NCBI GenBank assembly: GCA_019119745.1
Contig: DWWI01000231.1
Location: forward strand, 1-5,772
Direction of reading: 5' to 3'
Length of the DNA stretch: 5,772 nt
DNA from: Candidatus Mediterraneibacter gallistercoris
GTDB taxonomy: Bacteria; Bacillota_A; Clostridia; Lachnospirales; Lachnospiraceae
Shown here: positions 5,634 to 5,772 of the stretch, piece by piece
Layout of the letters: each line of letters opens with the position of its first letter
How positions within the stretch are numbered: position 1 is the stretch's first letter
Position numbers and translations under genes: made by a program
The notes under the pieces: generated by a model
The model's database searches: none
What the model was told of the DNA's origin: nothing
Seen by the model: the letters and a program-made list of their open reading frames with translations, nothing else

Positions 5634-5772
5634 TTAGAATTCAACAGCTTTTTTTACTTCTTTTATATCACCGGTAAATATGATGCCATCCATACCGAGA
5701 GATTTTCCGGCTTCAATGTTTCGCTCAAGATCATCAATGAAGAAACATTCTTCCGGTTTGAGCGAATAAGTA
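5634..5772 (-). CDS. HAD-superfamily hydrolase, C-terminal fragment
   Basis: On the - strand an open frame enters from the window edge and ends at the TAA at complement 5634-5636; 45 residues are visible. They include HAD motif IV, the acidic pair in FFIDDLERN, followed by IEAGKSLGMDGIIF. This is the typical C-terminal end of subfamily IA HAD hydrolases (phosphoglycolate phosphatase-like or haloacid dehalogenase-like). The two Asp residues would hold Mg2+. The catalytic motif I Asp and the cap domain lie outside the window, so the substrate cannot be judged. It converges on the lspA-like operon. Confidence 0.85.
   Translation of the reverse strand, partial: TYSLKPEECFFIDDLERNIEAGKSLGMDGIIFTGDIKEVKKAVEF

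Overview
The window looks like chromosome of an anaerobic gut Firmicute, most likely a Lachnospiraceae-type clostridium. The reasons are strong AGGAG-type ribosome binding sites, sigma-A-like promoters, roughly balanced base composition, a cytoplasmic Csp-like S8 protease with an inserted beta domain, a second-type ClpX, and a tandem PII-like protein. This placement is inferred from protein style; no rRNA or other marker gene is present.

Layout, left to right. (1) Positions 1-606, +: the 3' part of a tandem PII-like signalling protein. (2) 607-743: spacer with a good -10 box, then an orphan ClpX-like AAA+ unfoldase (744-2234, +) with a charged N-terminal extension and an altered pore loop. 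(3) A 17-bp perfect stem-loop (2249-2291) lies between clpX and the convergent subtilase gene and can serve both. (4) 2299-4008, -: a Csp/CspB-like S8 family protein whose catalytic serine position is cysteine. (5) 4009-4408: a divergent intergenic region of 400 bases. It holds the subtilase promoter and RBS, a run of GC-rich hairpins (about 4097-4253), a sigma-A promoter facing right, and a short leader able to form alternative hairpins. (6) 4409-5573, +: a two-gene operon, a zinc-ribbon protein with a LEA-like 11-residue repeat tail and, overlapping it by 8 nt, a divergent signal peptidase II (LspA-like) membrane protein. (7) A 9-bp stem-loop (5579-5601), then the C-terminal end of a HAD-superfamily hydrolase on the - strand (5634 to the window edge).

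Much of the window concerns protein quality control or proteolysis: a ClpX-like unfoldase, a subtilisin-fold protein and a lipoprotein signal peptidase-like protein. They are not one operon. The first two converge, and the third shares a promoter only with the zinc-ribbon gene, so a joint pathway is not shown. The observations most worth following are the Ser-to-Cys change in the subtilase, the RKH-less ClpX paralogue, the coupled zinc-ribbon/LEA-repeat plus LspA-like pair, and the structured intergenic block.
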